The notes under the pieces: generated by a model
What the model saw: only the letters and a program-made list of their open reading frames with translations
What the model was told of the DNA's origin: nothing
Database searches by the model: none
In this document: piece by piece, positions 8,276-16,916 of the stretch
Position numbering within the stretch: the stretch's first letter is position 1
Layout of the letters: each line of letters begins with the position of its first letter
Translations under genes and position numbers: made by a program
From: Pseudomonas izuensis
GTDB taxonomy: Bacteria; Pseudomonadota; Gammaproteobacteria; Pseudomonadales; Pseudomonadaceae
DNA length: 64,000 bases
Reading direction: 5' to 3'
Assembly (NCBI RefSeq): GCF_009861505.1
Contig: NZ_WTFT01000014.1
Location: 41,911 to 105,910 of the forward strand

Positions 8276-9184
8276 ATGGATCTGAATCTGATCACGTTGT
8301 TCGTCGAGATAGTTGAGTGTCGTGGCTTGGCTGCAGCAGCGCGCAAGCTCGATATGTCGAAGTCAAACATCAGCCAGAGACTCAAGGTTCTTGAGCGTGA
8401 AACAGGAGCACAACTTGTTCGACGTTCGGCACGCAGCTTCGAGTTGACCGAAGCGGGTCAGCTTCTCTACACCAGCGGACGGCGCATGCTCGATGATTTG
8501 GATAACGCCCGTGCATCCATCGACATGCTTGGGCAAACGCTGACGGGGCGGATTCGCATCAGCGTACCCACTGGCGTTGGCAGGTTATTTGTCGGGCCCA
8601 AGCTACGTGAATTCGCGCGGATTCATCCGGGAATCTCGCTGGCGATTACTTTCAATAACAGGATCGAAGATCTTATCGCCGCCGAAGTCGACATCGCGCT
8701 GCGGATCGAGCGAGCACCGCCTCTGGATTGCGTTGCGCGTCAAGTTTGCTCAATTGACTGGATTCTTTGCGCATCCGCGGACTACTTTCAGCGACGTGGA
8801 CCGATTAACCACCCCGCAGACCTCGCGTCGCAGACTTTTATCGGATTGCCGCCGAGTCTGGAGACTACGATCGAGCTTAGAAATCGAAATGACGACACGG
8901 ACGCCCAACTCGTCCATATCCAGCCAACGCTGCAATCGGCCGACTACCCCTTTATCCTCGACGCGGTACTGGAAGGCATGGGCATCGGTATTCTGCCGAT
9001 ATACGCAATACGCGGATCGACCGCCAAAAATCTGCAACAAGTACTTCCGCAGTACCGGATCGTCGGCCAGCTAAACAGCTTGTATATTCTCACGCTTCCC
9101 AGCCGTTTCCCGTCACCTGCAAAGCGGGCATTGATCGAATACCTGGAAAAGGAATTGAGAGAATACGCCGAGAGCTGGAAGTAA
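8276..9184 (+). CDS. LysR-family regulator, copy A
   Basis: A 302-residue LysR protein: winged HTH at residues 1-60 (AAARKLDMSKSNISQRLKVL), effector domain from about 88. It differs from copy B (11798-12706) at only about 12 residues by eye, mostly in the last third. The substitutions near 238-247 (IYAIRGS versus TYAMRGP) lie in the effector domain and might alter ligand response. It probably regulates the downstream DUF1330/MFS genes through the shared promoter-like segment. The start ATG is supported by the identical N-terminus in both copies. Confidence 0.88.
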   Translation: MDLNLITLFVEIVECRGLAAAARKLDMSKSNISQRLKVLERETGAQLVRRSARSFELTEAGQLLYTSGRRMLDDLDNARASIDMLGQTLTGRIRISVPTGVGRLFVGPKLREFARIHPGISLAITFNNRIEDLIAAEVDIALRIERAPPLDCVARQVCSIDWILCASADYFQRRGPINHPADLASQTFIGLPPSLETTIELRNRNDDTDAQLVHIQPTLQSADYPFILDAVLEGMGIGILPIYAIRGSTAKNLQQVLPQYRIVGQLNSLYILTLPSRFPSPAKRALIEYLEKELREYAESWK

Positions 9185-9366
9185 GCGCATCAACCTGTGC
9201 CATCCCTCCCATCCTGTGCGCCAATTCGACGCCTCTGAGCATCTAGTTGCACCGTAGCTGTCAAAAAGGCCTCGCCATGTGTGCACTGATCGACGTGCCA
9301 CGCCCATCCGATCCCGGGGACTGTGACGAAGGCGCAAGGTTAACTGGCAGTGAACACAGCATCCGT

Positions 9367-9377
9367 TCCCAATGGGA
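9367..9377. promoter_or_regulatory. candidate LysR operator, copy A
   Basis: The palindrome TCCCAATGGGA (T-N9-A type) lies in the conserved segment behind LysR copy A, about 240 bases before the DUF1330 gene. The identical site is at 13040-13050 behind copy B. Conservation in both copies and the LysR-box shape suggest an operator, though this is unproven. Confidence 0.35.
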
Positions 9378-9617
9378 TTGTCAGTCGGTAGCGTCAATTC
9401 CAGAATGAAAAAAAAGGCGCATGGGCGGTAAGGAGATTCAGGGAATCGGGCACTGTCTGACCCCAATGTCATCCATATTCGACCGACACCGCGAAAGTGC
9501 CGGTTGATGCCTTGGCCCTTCTTCGTCGCATGCATACACGCGCTCAGTACTCATGCAGAGACGTCTGTGTAAATGATCTTTGCGTTCTCAAATGCTCTTC
9601 AACTGAGGAAGAAAAAA

Positions 9618-9914
9618 ATGGCAAAAGGATATTGGGTGGCAGCGTATCGAGCAATTCATGATGTAGATAGGTTGGCGGCGTACGGAGCCCTCGCGGGACC
9701 CGTGGTGAAGGCAGCGGGCGGAAAGTTTCTGGTGCGGGGCGGCGAGGTTGTTGCGGCCGAGGCGGGTCTGGAGCAGCGGACCGTCGTGGTTGAATTTCCG
9801 AGCTTCGAGCAGGCTCTTGCTGCGTATCAGAGCGAGGCTTATCAAAAGGTATTGGCCGTACTGGGGGATGGCGCAGAAAGGGACGCGCGCATCGTCGCAG
9901 GTGTAGAAGACTGA
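9618..9914 (+). CDS. DUF1330-family protein
   Basis: A 98-residue DUF1330 protein (ferredoxin-like dimeric alpha-beta barrel). Recognisable segments are KGYWVAAYRAIHDVDRLAAY, GGKFLVRGGEV and the FPSFEQALAAYQSEAYQKV helix. The ATG at 9618 has GAGGAAG seven bases upstream. Members often sit in catabolic clusters and are thought to bind or isomerise small acids; activity is unknown. It is the first gene after the LysR copy A promoter segment and precedes the MFS transporter. Confidence 0.82.
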   Translation: MAKGYWVAAYRAIHDVDRLAAYGALAGPVVKAAGGKFLVRGGEVVAAEAGLEQRTVVVEFPSFEQALAAYQSEAYQKVLAVLGDGAERDARIVAGVED

Positions 9915-10230
9915 GACGTAACCGCGGGCGAGCTGGCGCCAGGCCCCGCCGAATGGCAGCGCGGGCGTCCCTCTGCGCCGCCCGTTCCTTGCTACGTCTG
10001 CGTGGACGGGAGAGTTCGCTCACTCTATCTGCCCTCGGGTTTGGGGAAATTCACACAGACACAAGGACGTTGACGGCCAGGGAGTCCTGTCCTGCATCGT
10101 TGATTCAAGCCCCTGGCCTACCTGGGATGGTCGAAATGGCCAACCACATTCATCGACCGCGACGCCAACTGAAAAGGTAACGCGGCATAAAACGGCTTCT
10201 GCTCGCAGGCAGAGGCAGCCGGAGACAGAA
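9915..10230. other. intergenic, no feature recognised
   Basis: No gene or terminator is evident. The stretch may contain a separate promoter for the MFS transporter at 10231, whose start is preceded by GGAGACAG. Confidence 0.4.
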
Positions 10231-11574
10231 ATGATCCCTAAGAATAAGAACCGCTGCGCCGCAGCGGAGGACGCTCTTTACCGGAAAGTCACACGTCGCG
10301 TGATGCCCTTCCTCTTTGTCGCCTACGTTGTTGCCTTCATTGACCGTATCAATATTGGCTTTGCCCAGATGCAGATGAAGGGCGATCTCGGCTTCAGCGA
10401 TGCGGTATACGGGCTGGGCGCAGGGATTTTTTTTCTTGGCTATTTCCTGTTCGAAGTGCCCAGTAACCTTCTCCTGCACAGGATAGGTGCTCGCCGAACC
10501 TTCGTGCGGATCATGGCATGCTGGGGTCTGGTTTCCGCCGGTATGGCTTTCGTTGTCGAACCTTGGCAACTGTATGTTGTGCGTTTCCTGTTGGGCGTGT
10601 TCGAGGCCGGCTTCTTCCCTGGGATCGTCCTCTATCTGTCCTACTGGTTCCCGCCAAGCCGACGAGCCTCCCCGACTTCCTGGATCTTCGTAGGCATTGC
10701 CGTTGCTGGCGTCGTTGGGGGAATCGTGTCGGGAGCGATCATGGACCACGCCAATGGGCTTCATGGTCTCAGGGGCTGGCAATGGATGTACATACTGGAG
10801 GGAATTCCCGCGGTAGTACTTGGGATCATGGCCTACTGGATGATCGATGACGGTCCGCGCACTGCCGTGTGGCTGGCGCCGCTGGAGCGCGATACCTTGA
10901 TCGCCAGGCTGAGCGGAGAGGAGGAACGAAACACGGAAGGTACAGCGAATTCCACGAGGGATGTGCTCAGGAATGCGCGTGTGTATCTCCTGGCTGCGGT
11001 CTGGTTCTCGCTGGTCTGTGGAGGGGCGGTGATCAGCTTCTGGCTGCCAGCCGTGATCAAGGACGCCGGCGCAAAAACGATCTTTGAGGTCGGCTATCTC
11101 AGTGCGATTCCTTACGGAATCGGGACCATTGGAATCATCTTGATTTCCAGACATTCGGACGCAACGCAGGAGCGACGCTGGCACCATCTCATCTGTGCGG
11201 TCGGCGGCGGTATTGCGTTGTTCGTCCTGGCCTTCTGGACACACAGCCTGCCGGCTGCGCTGGCGTTACTTACCATTGCCGCGACGCTGACCTTCTCGGC
11301 CCTGGCTGTCTTTTGGACGATTCCGCAACGCTACCTCTCTGGCGTTGGCGCCGCGGCGGGGATTTCCGTCATCAGCAGCCTGGGTCAGTTGGGGAGCTTC
11401 TTCAGTCCGACCATGATGGGCTGGATCAAGGTCACGACAGGCAGTCTCAACAATGGACTGTTCGTCATGGGCTCGCTGATGATTCTAGGTGGTATTGGCC
11501 TGTTCCTTGCCATGGACACCCCGCAGACAACCGGTGCGACGTCAGCCGGCCTGACTCCCGCTGCAGAAGATTGA
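10231..11574 (+). CDS. MFS transporter, anion:cation symporter (ACS) family
   Basis: A 447-residue, 12-helix major facilitator. The N-terminus YRKVTRRVMPFLFVAYVVAF then IDRINIGFAQMQMKGDLGFS and FLGYFLFEVPSNLLLHRIGAR are hallmarks of the ACS family, which imports organic anions such as phthalate, tartrate, glucarate or hydroxyaromatic acids with protons. It lies between the two LysR copies and presumably imports the substrate of the catabolic genes downstream. Start ATG with GGAGACAG upstream. Confidence 0.87.
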   Translation: MIPKNKNRCAAAEDALYRKVTRRVMPFLFVAYVVAFIDRINIGFAQMQMKGDLGFSDAVYGLGAGIFFLGYFLFEVPSNLLLHRIGARRTFVRIMACWGLVSAGMAFVVEPWQLYVVRFLLGVFEAGFFPGIVLYLSYWFPPSRRASPTSWIFVGIAVAGVVGGIVSGAIMDHANGLHGLRGWQWMYILEGIPAVVLGIMAYWMIDDGPRTAVWLAPLERDTLIARLSGEEERNTEGTANSTRDVLRNARVYLLAAVWFSLVCGGAVISFWLPAVIKDAGAKTIFEVGYLSAIPYGIGTIGIILISRHSDATQERRWHHLICAVGGGIALFVLAFWTHSLPAALALLTIAATLTFSALAVFWTIPQRYLSGVGAAAGISVISSLGQLGSFFSPTMMGWIKVTTGSLNNGLFVMGSLMILGGIGLFLAMDTPQTTGATSAGLTPAAED

Positions 11575-11778
11575 ATACCAATTCACGCTGCACAAATGGC
11601 AACCTGCCCATCGACGACAAGCGGATCGATTACCAGATCCGCCCCTGGGCCCTGGATCGTGGCCAGGGCCCGTTTCTACATGACGAGATCAGTTTCGACG
11701 CAGCCCTGCGTCGCTACCGACCTCTCGTAACCGAGTCACAGTGCGATGACTGAGAGGTCGACACCGGCCTGCAGCCGC
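11575..11778. other. short intergenic stretch, possible gene remnant
   Basis: One forward frame contains a protein-like run (DDKRIDYQIRPWALDRGQGP and FDAALRRYRPLV) ending in a stop at about 11753, without a start. It may be the C-terminal remnant of a lost gene; family not recognised. Copy B of the LysR duplication begins right after it. Confidence 0.3.
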
Positions 11779-11797
11779 TACTCATCAAGTACCTGAA

Positions 11798-12706
11798 ATG
11801 GATCTGAATCTGATCACGTTGTTCGTCGAGATAGTTGAGTGTCGTGGCTTGGCTGCAGCAGCGCGCAAGCTCGATATGTCGAAGTCAAACATCAGCCAGA
11901 GACTCAAGGTTCTTGAGCGTGAAACAGGAGCACAACTTGTTCGACGTTCGGCACGCAGCTTCGAGTTGACCGAAGCGGGTCAGGTTCTCTACACCAGCGG
12001 ACGGCGCATGCTCGATGATTTGGACAACGCTCGCGCCTCCATTGACATGCTTGGGCAAACGCTGACGGGGCGGATTCGCATCAGCGTACCCACTGGCGTT
12101 GGCAGGTTATTTGTCGGGCCCAAGCTACGTGAATTCGCGCGGATTCATCCGGGAATCTCGCTGGCGATTACTTTCAATAACAGGATCGAAGATCTTATCG
12201 CCGCCGAAGTCGACATCGCGCTGCGGATCGAGCGATCACCGCCTCTGGATTGCGTTGCGCGTCAAGTTTGCTCAATTGACTGGATTCTTTGCGCATCCGC
12301 AGACTACTTTCAGCGACGTGGACCGATTAACCACCCCGCAGACCTCGCGTCGCAGACTTTTATCGGATTGCCGCCGAGTCTGGAGGCGACGATCGAGCTT
12401 AGAAATCGAAATGATGACACGGACGCCCAGCTCGTCCATATCCAGCCAACGCTGCAATCGGCCGACTACCCCTTTATCCTCGATGCGGTAATGGAAGGCA
12501 TGGGCATCGGTATTCTGCCGACATACGCAATGCGCGGACCCACCGCCAAAAATCTGCAGCAAGTACTTGCGCAGTACCAGATCGTCGGCCAGCTAAACAG
12601 CTTGTATATTCTCACGCTTCCCAGCCGTTTCCCGTCACCCGCAAAGCGGGCGTTGATCGATTACCTGGAAAAGGAATTGAGAGAATGCGCCGAGTGCTGG
12701 AAGTAA
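11798..12706 (+). CDS. LysR-family regulator, copy B
   Basis: A 302-residue LysR protein about 96% identical to copy A by direct comparison. The helix-turn-helix is identical, so both copies should bind the same operator. Differences lie in the effector domain (Ser/Ala near 155, Met/Leu, Thr/Ile, Met/Ile and Pro/Ser around 232-247) and the C-terminal tail. It likely controls the aldehyde dehydrogenase operon that starts at 13178. Confidence 0.88.
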   Translation: MDLNLITLFVEIVECRGLAAAARKLDMSKSNISQRLKVLERETGAQLVRRSARSFELTEAGQVLYTSGRRMLDDLDNARASIDMLGQTLTGRIRISVPTGVGRLFVGPKLREFARIHPGISLAITFNNRIEDLIAAEVDIALRIERSPPLDCVARQVCSIDWILCASADYFQRRGPINHPADLASQTFIGLPPSLEATIELRNRNDDTDAQLVHIQPTLQSADYPFILDAVMEGMGIGILPTYAMRGPTAKNLQQVLAQYQIVGQLNSLYILTLPSRFPSPAKRALIDYLEKELRECAECWK

Positions 12707-13039
12707 GTGCATCACCCTGCTCCATCTCTCCCATCCGGTGCGCCAATTCGACGCCTCACCGCCTCTAGTTGCACCGTAGCATTCAACAAGGCGTATCAAT
12801 AATCGCGCGGCCGCCCAGGCGCCGCCGCGAGAACCCTTTGTTCATTCTGACCACACTACTGACCACCGGTGCACCCGCTCCACCGGTCCGTCGCAGAGCA
12901 CGCCATGTTCGCGTCGGCACCAACCGCCCGCGCCACACCAGGCCTCGCCACGTGTGCACTGATCGACGTGCCACGCCCATCCGATCCTGGGGGCTATGAC
13001 GAAGGCGCAAGGTTAACTGGCAGTGAACACAGCATCCGT

Positions 13040-13050
13040 TCCCAATGGGA
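13040..13050. promoter_or_regulatory. candidate LysR operator, copy B
   Basis: TCCCAATGGGA, identical to the site at 9367-9377, here 128 bases before the aldehyde dehydrogenase start. It lies inside the segment duplicated together with LysR. Confidence 0.35.
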
Positions 13051-13177
13051 TTGTCAGTCGACAGCGTCAGTTCGAGAATGAACAAACGATGCATGGGCGG
13101 TAAGGAGATTCACGGAATCGGGCGCTGTCTGATCCCATTTTTCGTCCCTATGCGACCGACACAGCGAGGACTGTTCG

Positions 13178-14581
13178 ATGGACTACAAAACAATCAACCC
13201 GGCAACCGGGAAATTAGTCAAAGCGTTCGAGGGTGCGAATGACCACGAGATCGAGGGACTGATCGCGACCGCCCACAGTGCTTTTGAACTGGATTGGCGG
13301 CACCGGTCCGTTGCGGATCGTGCGCATATCATCTCGAAGGCCGCCTCTATCCTGCGCGACAAGGAGGAAGAATATGCGCAGATCATTACGTTGGAGATGG
13401 GAAAGCGGATCGCCGAAGCACGCGTCGAAGTGAGACTGTCTGCAAATATCCTCGACTATTACGCCCAGCATGCACACGCGTTCGTTGAGCCAAAACCAGT
13501 ACCTGAGGTTTCGGGCGCCACAGTCCATGTCAATCCGGTTGGCATCCTGCTGGGTGTCGAACCGTGGAATTACCCTTACTACCAAATCGCCCGCGTTGCC
13601 GCTCCGCAGCTCATGGTTGGAAACGTACTCATCCTGAAGCACGCTGAAAGCGTGCCGCAATGCGCGCTGGCGTTTGCCCGACTATTTGAAGAAGCAGGTG
13701 CGCCAACGGGGGTCTACACCAACGTTTTTGCGTCGATTGACCAGGTCGGAAGGATCATCGACGATCCACGTGTGCGTGGTGTCACCCTCACGGGCAGTGA
13801 AAGAGCCGGTGCCGCGGTGGCTGAGCGAGCCGGCCGCAATCTGAAAAAGGTGGTGCTCGAACTCGGCGGCAACGATGCCATGATCGTTCTGGAAGATGCG
13901 CCGCTCGATTGGGCAATCAATACCGCATTAATCGGACGGACGTTGAATTGCGGACAGGTTTGCGTTGGCTCGAAACGCATCATCGTCGTCGGCAAGCAGC
14001 GTGGTGAAGAATTCCTCAGTGGTTTCAAAAAGGCCATGACCGACCTGCAAGCAGGTGACCCAATGGACGCGAACACGACGCTCGGACCTGTTTCGTCGCA
14101 AAGAGCCCTCGAACACCTTCTTGGCCAGATCCAGCGCGCAGTGGATTGCGGCGCAACAATCGAATGTGGCGGCCATCGTATCGATCGAGAAGGCTTCTAT
14201 ATCGAACCCACCATCCTTAGCAACATCGACACGAGCGCCCCGATTTATCAGGAAGAGTTCTTCGGTCCTATCGCTTCCTTCTTCGTTGTTGCAAATGAAG
14301 AAGAAGCCATTCGGCTGGCAAACGATTCGCAGTATGGGCTCGGAGGCTCAATCCTGACTGCCGATCTTGAGCGTGGCGAGCAGATTGCTACGCAAATCGA
14401 CAGCGGCATGGTGTTTGTCAATCGACCGTTTGCGACGACTCCTCAGCTACCGTTCGGAGGTGTCAAGAACTCCGGATTCGGGAGGGAGCTGTCAATGGCT
14501 GGATTCGAGGAGTTCGTTAACAAGAAGCTGATCACAACGGACCCGGTTGGAACGCTGCCCACGAAACCCAAGGGAAGCTGA
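13178..14581 (+). CDS. NAD(P)-dependent aldehyde dehydrogenase, succinate-semialdehyde type
   Basis: A 467-residue ALDH superfamily enzyme. The general base Glu228 sits in LELGGND, the nucleophile Cys262 in NCGQVCVGSKR, and the C-terminal LPFGGVKNSGFGRE is typical. The overall pattern (GVEPWNYPYYQIARVAAP) is closest to succinate-semialdehyde dehydrogenases of the GabD/Sad group. It would oxidise an aldehyde or semialdehyde intermediate to the acid, ready for CoA activation by the downstream CoA transferase. It is the first gene after the LysR copy B promoter segment. Confidence 0.88.
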   Translation: MDYKTINPATGKLVKAFEGANDHEIEGLIATAHSAFELDWRHRSVADRAHIISKAASILRDKEEEYAQIITLEMGKRIAEARVEVRLSANILDYYAQHAHAFVEPKPVPEVSGATVHVNPVGILLGVEPWNYPYYQIARVAAPQLMVGNVLILKHAESVPQCALAFARLFEEAGAPTGVYTNVFASIDQVGRIIDDPRVRGVTLTGSERAGAAVAERAGRNLKKVVLELGGNDAMIVLEDAPLDWAINTALIGRTLNCGQVCVGSKRIIVVGKQRGEEFLSGFKKAMTDLQAGDPMDANTTLGPVSSQRALEHLLGQIQRAVDCGATIECGGHRIDREGFYIEPTILSNIDTSAPIYQEEFFGPIASFFVVANEEEAIRLANDSQYGLGGSILTADLERGEQIATQIDSGMVFVNRPFATTPQLPFGGVKNSGFGRELSMAGFEEFVNKKLITTDPVGTLPTKPKGS

Positions 14582-14763
14582 CAGGAAGCCGAACCGCGTT
14601 CCCCAAAAAGAGAATACTGCATTTGCGAAAAGCATCATTTCAATCCGGTAGCCCATTCCTGAGCTATTGATATCGCCGTCTGACAGATGTCACGTACCTT
14701 TCGAAAGAAATTCAGATGCGTTGACATGAGGAAAGCGGCATCTATGAAGTGTGGAGAATAAAA

Positions 14764-15195
14764 ATGCCTTTGTGGAATATCTATCACCCAGTCGGCGCCT
14801 ATACAGCAGAAGAAAAAAGGGAGATGGCAAATCGCATTAGCGACATCTACATCATTCCTCGCTTCTATGTAGGCGTTCTGTTTCATGAGCAGCCCAAAGA
14901 CTCCTTCTACATGGGAGGAGAGGCGCGCGGTGATTTTGTCAGAATCCGGCTGGACCACTTCGCCAGGCACATCGCCGAAGACCCCGAGTGGACGGCTTCC
15001 TGGCTACGCAAGGCGAATGCCGCGATCGCACCCTTTGTTCAGGATCGGGGCTACCACTTCGAGTTGCATGTCGGCGAAACACCGCAAGAACTTTGGTTGA
15101 TCGACAGCATTCACCCGCCTCGTCCCGATACGGTAGCCGAGAAGCGGTGGAAGCTTGAGAACTGCGCCTCACCCTACGATCCGAGCGAAGGCTGA
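14764..15195 (+). CDS. tautomerase-superfamily protein (cis-CaaD-like)
   Basis: A 143-residue protein beginning Met-Pro-Leu-Trp, so Pro is the N-terminal residue after Met removal, the catalytic base of tautomerases. The length and pattern (AYTAEEKREMANRISDIY, IPRFYVGVLFHE) fit the cis-3-chloroacrylic acid dehalogenase-like/tautomerase_3 group with two fused beta-alpha-beta units. It may tautomerise or hydrate an unsaturated keto acid between ALDH and CoA transfer. The ATG at 14764 was chosen because only it places Pro at position 2. Confidence 0.78.
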   Translation: MPLWNIYHPVGAYTAEEKREMANRISDIYIIPRFYVGVLFHEQPKDSFYMGGEARGDFVRIRLDHFARHIAEDPEWTASWLRKANAAIAPFVQDRGYHFELHVGETPQELWLIDSIHPPRPDTVAEKRWKLENCASPYDPSEG

Positions 15196-15299
15196 TCGGA
15201 CCGATTGCGCCTGAAAAATCCAGGACGCTGACACGCAACGGCCCGCGGTAGCGGCCAAGCCACTACTGAGGCCCTTCCCGGCCTTCTGGCTGCTCATCG

Positions 15300-15392
15300 C
15301 TCTCTAGAGAGTTTTCCATCAATGCCGAACGTGGTTCGAATCTTCGAACCTCGCGGAGGAACTCGTGCCTGGTTTGTCTCGAGACCAGGCAC
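15300..15392. repeat. three consecutive perfect palindromes before pcaI-like gene
   Basis: Within 93 bases lie CTCTCTAGAGAG (15300-15311), GGTTCGAA-TC-TTCGAACC (15333-15350), and a larger dyad with arms GTGCCTGGT and ACCAGGCAC (15365-15392) enclosing GTCTCGAGAC. They lie between the tautomerase and the CoA-transferase genes. They could act as a terminator/attenuator or as protein-binding sites; no U-tract follows. Confidence 0.5.
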
Positions 15393-15457
15393 CGGCGCTC
15401 GATGGAACACCATTTACCCAAGCGAACGGGCATGCCAGTCGCCCTCGGATGATTCTT

Positions 15458-16120
15458 ATGATGAACAAGATTCTGGACACATGTGACACAGCACTGGAGG
15501 ACATCAAGGATGGGGCAACCATCATGATCAGCGGCTTCGGGCGGGCAGGTCTTCCCTTACGGCTGATTGATGCGCTGGTTGAACAAGGTGCGCGCGGTCT
15601 CACCATCATCAGCAACAACTCCGGCAGCGATGATTCCGGATTCGGTGAGCTCATTCGGCAGAAGCGCGTAAGGAAACTTATTTGTTCATTTCCACGGCTC
15701 CCCGGAGCAACCCTGTTTGACGCGGCTTATCGGGCAGGAGAGGTGGAACTTGAAGTGGTTCCACAAGGTACCTTGGCGGAACGCATGCGGGCAGCGGGCG
15801 CTGGAATTGGCGGCTTTTATACCCCGACAGCCTACGGTACCAGGCTCGCGGAAGGAAAAGAGTCCCGCACGATCGGCGACAAGAATTACGTTTTCGAATT
15901 ACCACTGAAAGCTGACTTCGCCCTCGTGAAGGCCTATCACGCAGACCGCTGGGGCAACCTGACGTACAGGATGTCTGGTCGCAATTTTGGCCCGGTCATG
16001 GCCAGCGCGGCGACAACTACGATCGTTCAAGTCAGCGAAATCGTTCCACTCGGTACGTTGAATCCGGAGACGGTGGTTACGCCCGGAATATATGTACAGC
16101 GCGTGGTACGGGTCTCGTAA
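15458..16120 (+). CDS. pcaI: 3-oxoacid (3-oxoadipate-type) CoA-transferase, subunit A
   Basis: About 220 residues of a family I CoA-transferase alpha subunit. Motifs include GATIMISGFGRAGLP, LTIISNNSGSDDSGFG, LEVVPQGTLAERMRAAGAG and DRWGNLTYRMSGRNFGP, closest in pattern to PcaI, which moves CoA from succinyl-CoA to 3-oxoadipate. ATGs at 15449, 15458 and 15461 are alternative starts; 15458/15461 fit the family best. The beta subunit follows after 45 bases. Product would be 3-oxoadipyl-CoA, a substrate of the PaaJ thiolase encoded 6 kb downstream. Substrate assignment is inferred from resemblance. Confidence 0.82.
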   Translation: MMNKILDTCDTALEDIKDGATIMISGFGRAGLPLRLIDALVEQGARGLTIISNNSGSDDSGFGELIRQKRVRKLICSFPRLPGATLFDAAYRAGEVELEVVPQGTLAERMRAAGAGIGGFYTPTAYGTRLAEGKESRTIGDKNYVFELPLKADFALVKAYHADRWGNLTYRMSGRNFGPVMASAATTTIVQVSEIVPLGTLNPETVVTPGIYVQRVVRVS

Positions 16121-16165
16121 TCGGCCTGCTGATTGAGTGGAAGAGTTAGAGATGAGATCGCAGAA

Positions 16166-16813
16166 ATGAAGAAGCTTACACGGATCGAAATGGCACAGCG
16201 CGTCGCGCGAGATATCCCGGACGGCGCGTATGTCAATCTGGGTATTGGCGTCCCGACGCTTGTCGCCAACCATCTGCACCCACACCGGGAAATCATTCTG
16301 CACAGCGAAAACGGCGTCCTCGGGATGGGACCCGCGCCAGTGCCTGGCGAAGAGGACGAGGACCTGATCAACGCTGGCAAGGAACCCGTCACGCTGGTTC
16401 CAGGAGGCGCCTTCTTCCACCATGCCGATTCGTTCGCAATGATTCGCGGCGGACATCTCGACTACTGCATTTTGGGCGCGTTCCAGGTTTCGGTCCGTGG
16501 CGACCTGGCGAATTGGCACACCGGACAAGCCGATGCGATTCCGGCAGTTGGCGGTGCAATGGATCTCGCGTCCGGCGCGAAGAATGTGTACGTGATGATG
16601 GAGCATCTGACCAGAGAGGGTGCAAGCAAGATCGTCGAACGATGCTCCTATCCGGTTACGGGAATGGGTTGTGTGAGCCGGATCTATACCGATCTGGCAG
16701 TTATCGATGTCACGCGATCGGGCCTGGAGGTGATCGAGATCTGCACGGACCTGTCGTTCGATGCGCTCTGCGAACTGACCGGCGTCCAGTTACTGCGAGG
16801 GACAACCGGATGA
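16166..16813 (+). CDS. pcaJ: 3-oxoacid (3-oxoadipate-type) CoA-transferase, subunit B
   Basis: A 215-residue beta subunit with the catalytic glutamate in HSENGVLGMGP and the GGHLDYCILGAFQVS and VMMEHLTREGASKIVERCSYP segments of PcaJ/ScoB proteins. Start ATG at 16166; the frame is open upstream from a TTG without similarity. Together with the preceding subunit it should activate a dicarboxylic keto acid using succinyl-CoA. It is followed 103 bases later by a crotonase. Confidence 0.85.
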   Translation: MKKLTRIEMAQRVARDIPDGAYVNLGIGVPTLVANHLHPHREIILHSENGVLGMGPAPVPGEEDEDLINAGKEPVTLVPGGAFFHHADSFAMIRGGHLDYCILGAFQVSVRGDLANWHTGQADAIPAVGGAMDLASGAKNVYVMMEHLTREGASKIVERCSYPVTGMGCVSRIYTDLAVIDVTRSGLEVIEICTDLSFDALCELTGVQLLRGTTG

Positions 16814-16916
16814 ACGCGATCTGGAGGCCCGGCTGAAGCCGCTAATTCAAGCCCCCCGGACTATTGCAACGAACGCTGTCTGTGTAGCAGACACCTACCA
16901 GTAATATGGAGCAAAA

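Larger units (their letters stand above)
8257..9494 (+). repeat. duplicated LysR-plus-promoter segment, copy A
   Basis: This block and 11779-13160 are two copies of one segment in the same direction. Each begins about 18 bases before a LysR gene, runs through the whole gene at very high identity, and continues for about 300 bases downstream. Shared downstream stretches include GTTGCACCGTAG and GTGCACTGATCGACGTGCC. Copy A lacks about 150 bases present in copy B between these two landmarks. Similarity fades near 9494. Confidence 0.85.
11779..13160 (+). repeat. duplicated LysR-plus-promoter segment, copy B
   Basis: Second copy of the segment at 8257-9494. It contains LysR copy B and then a promoter-like region ending just before the aldehyde dehydrogenase. 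About 150 bases around 12795-12945 are not in copy A, so copy A seems to have suffered a deletion (or B an insertion). Confidence 0.85.

Noticed and set aside
10150..11244. Long minus-strand reading frame of 364 codons
   Set aside because: It lies entirely antisense to the MFS transporter, has no family features, and its composition is that of a shadow frame (Arg/His/Gly-rich without hydrophobic segments).
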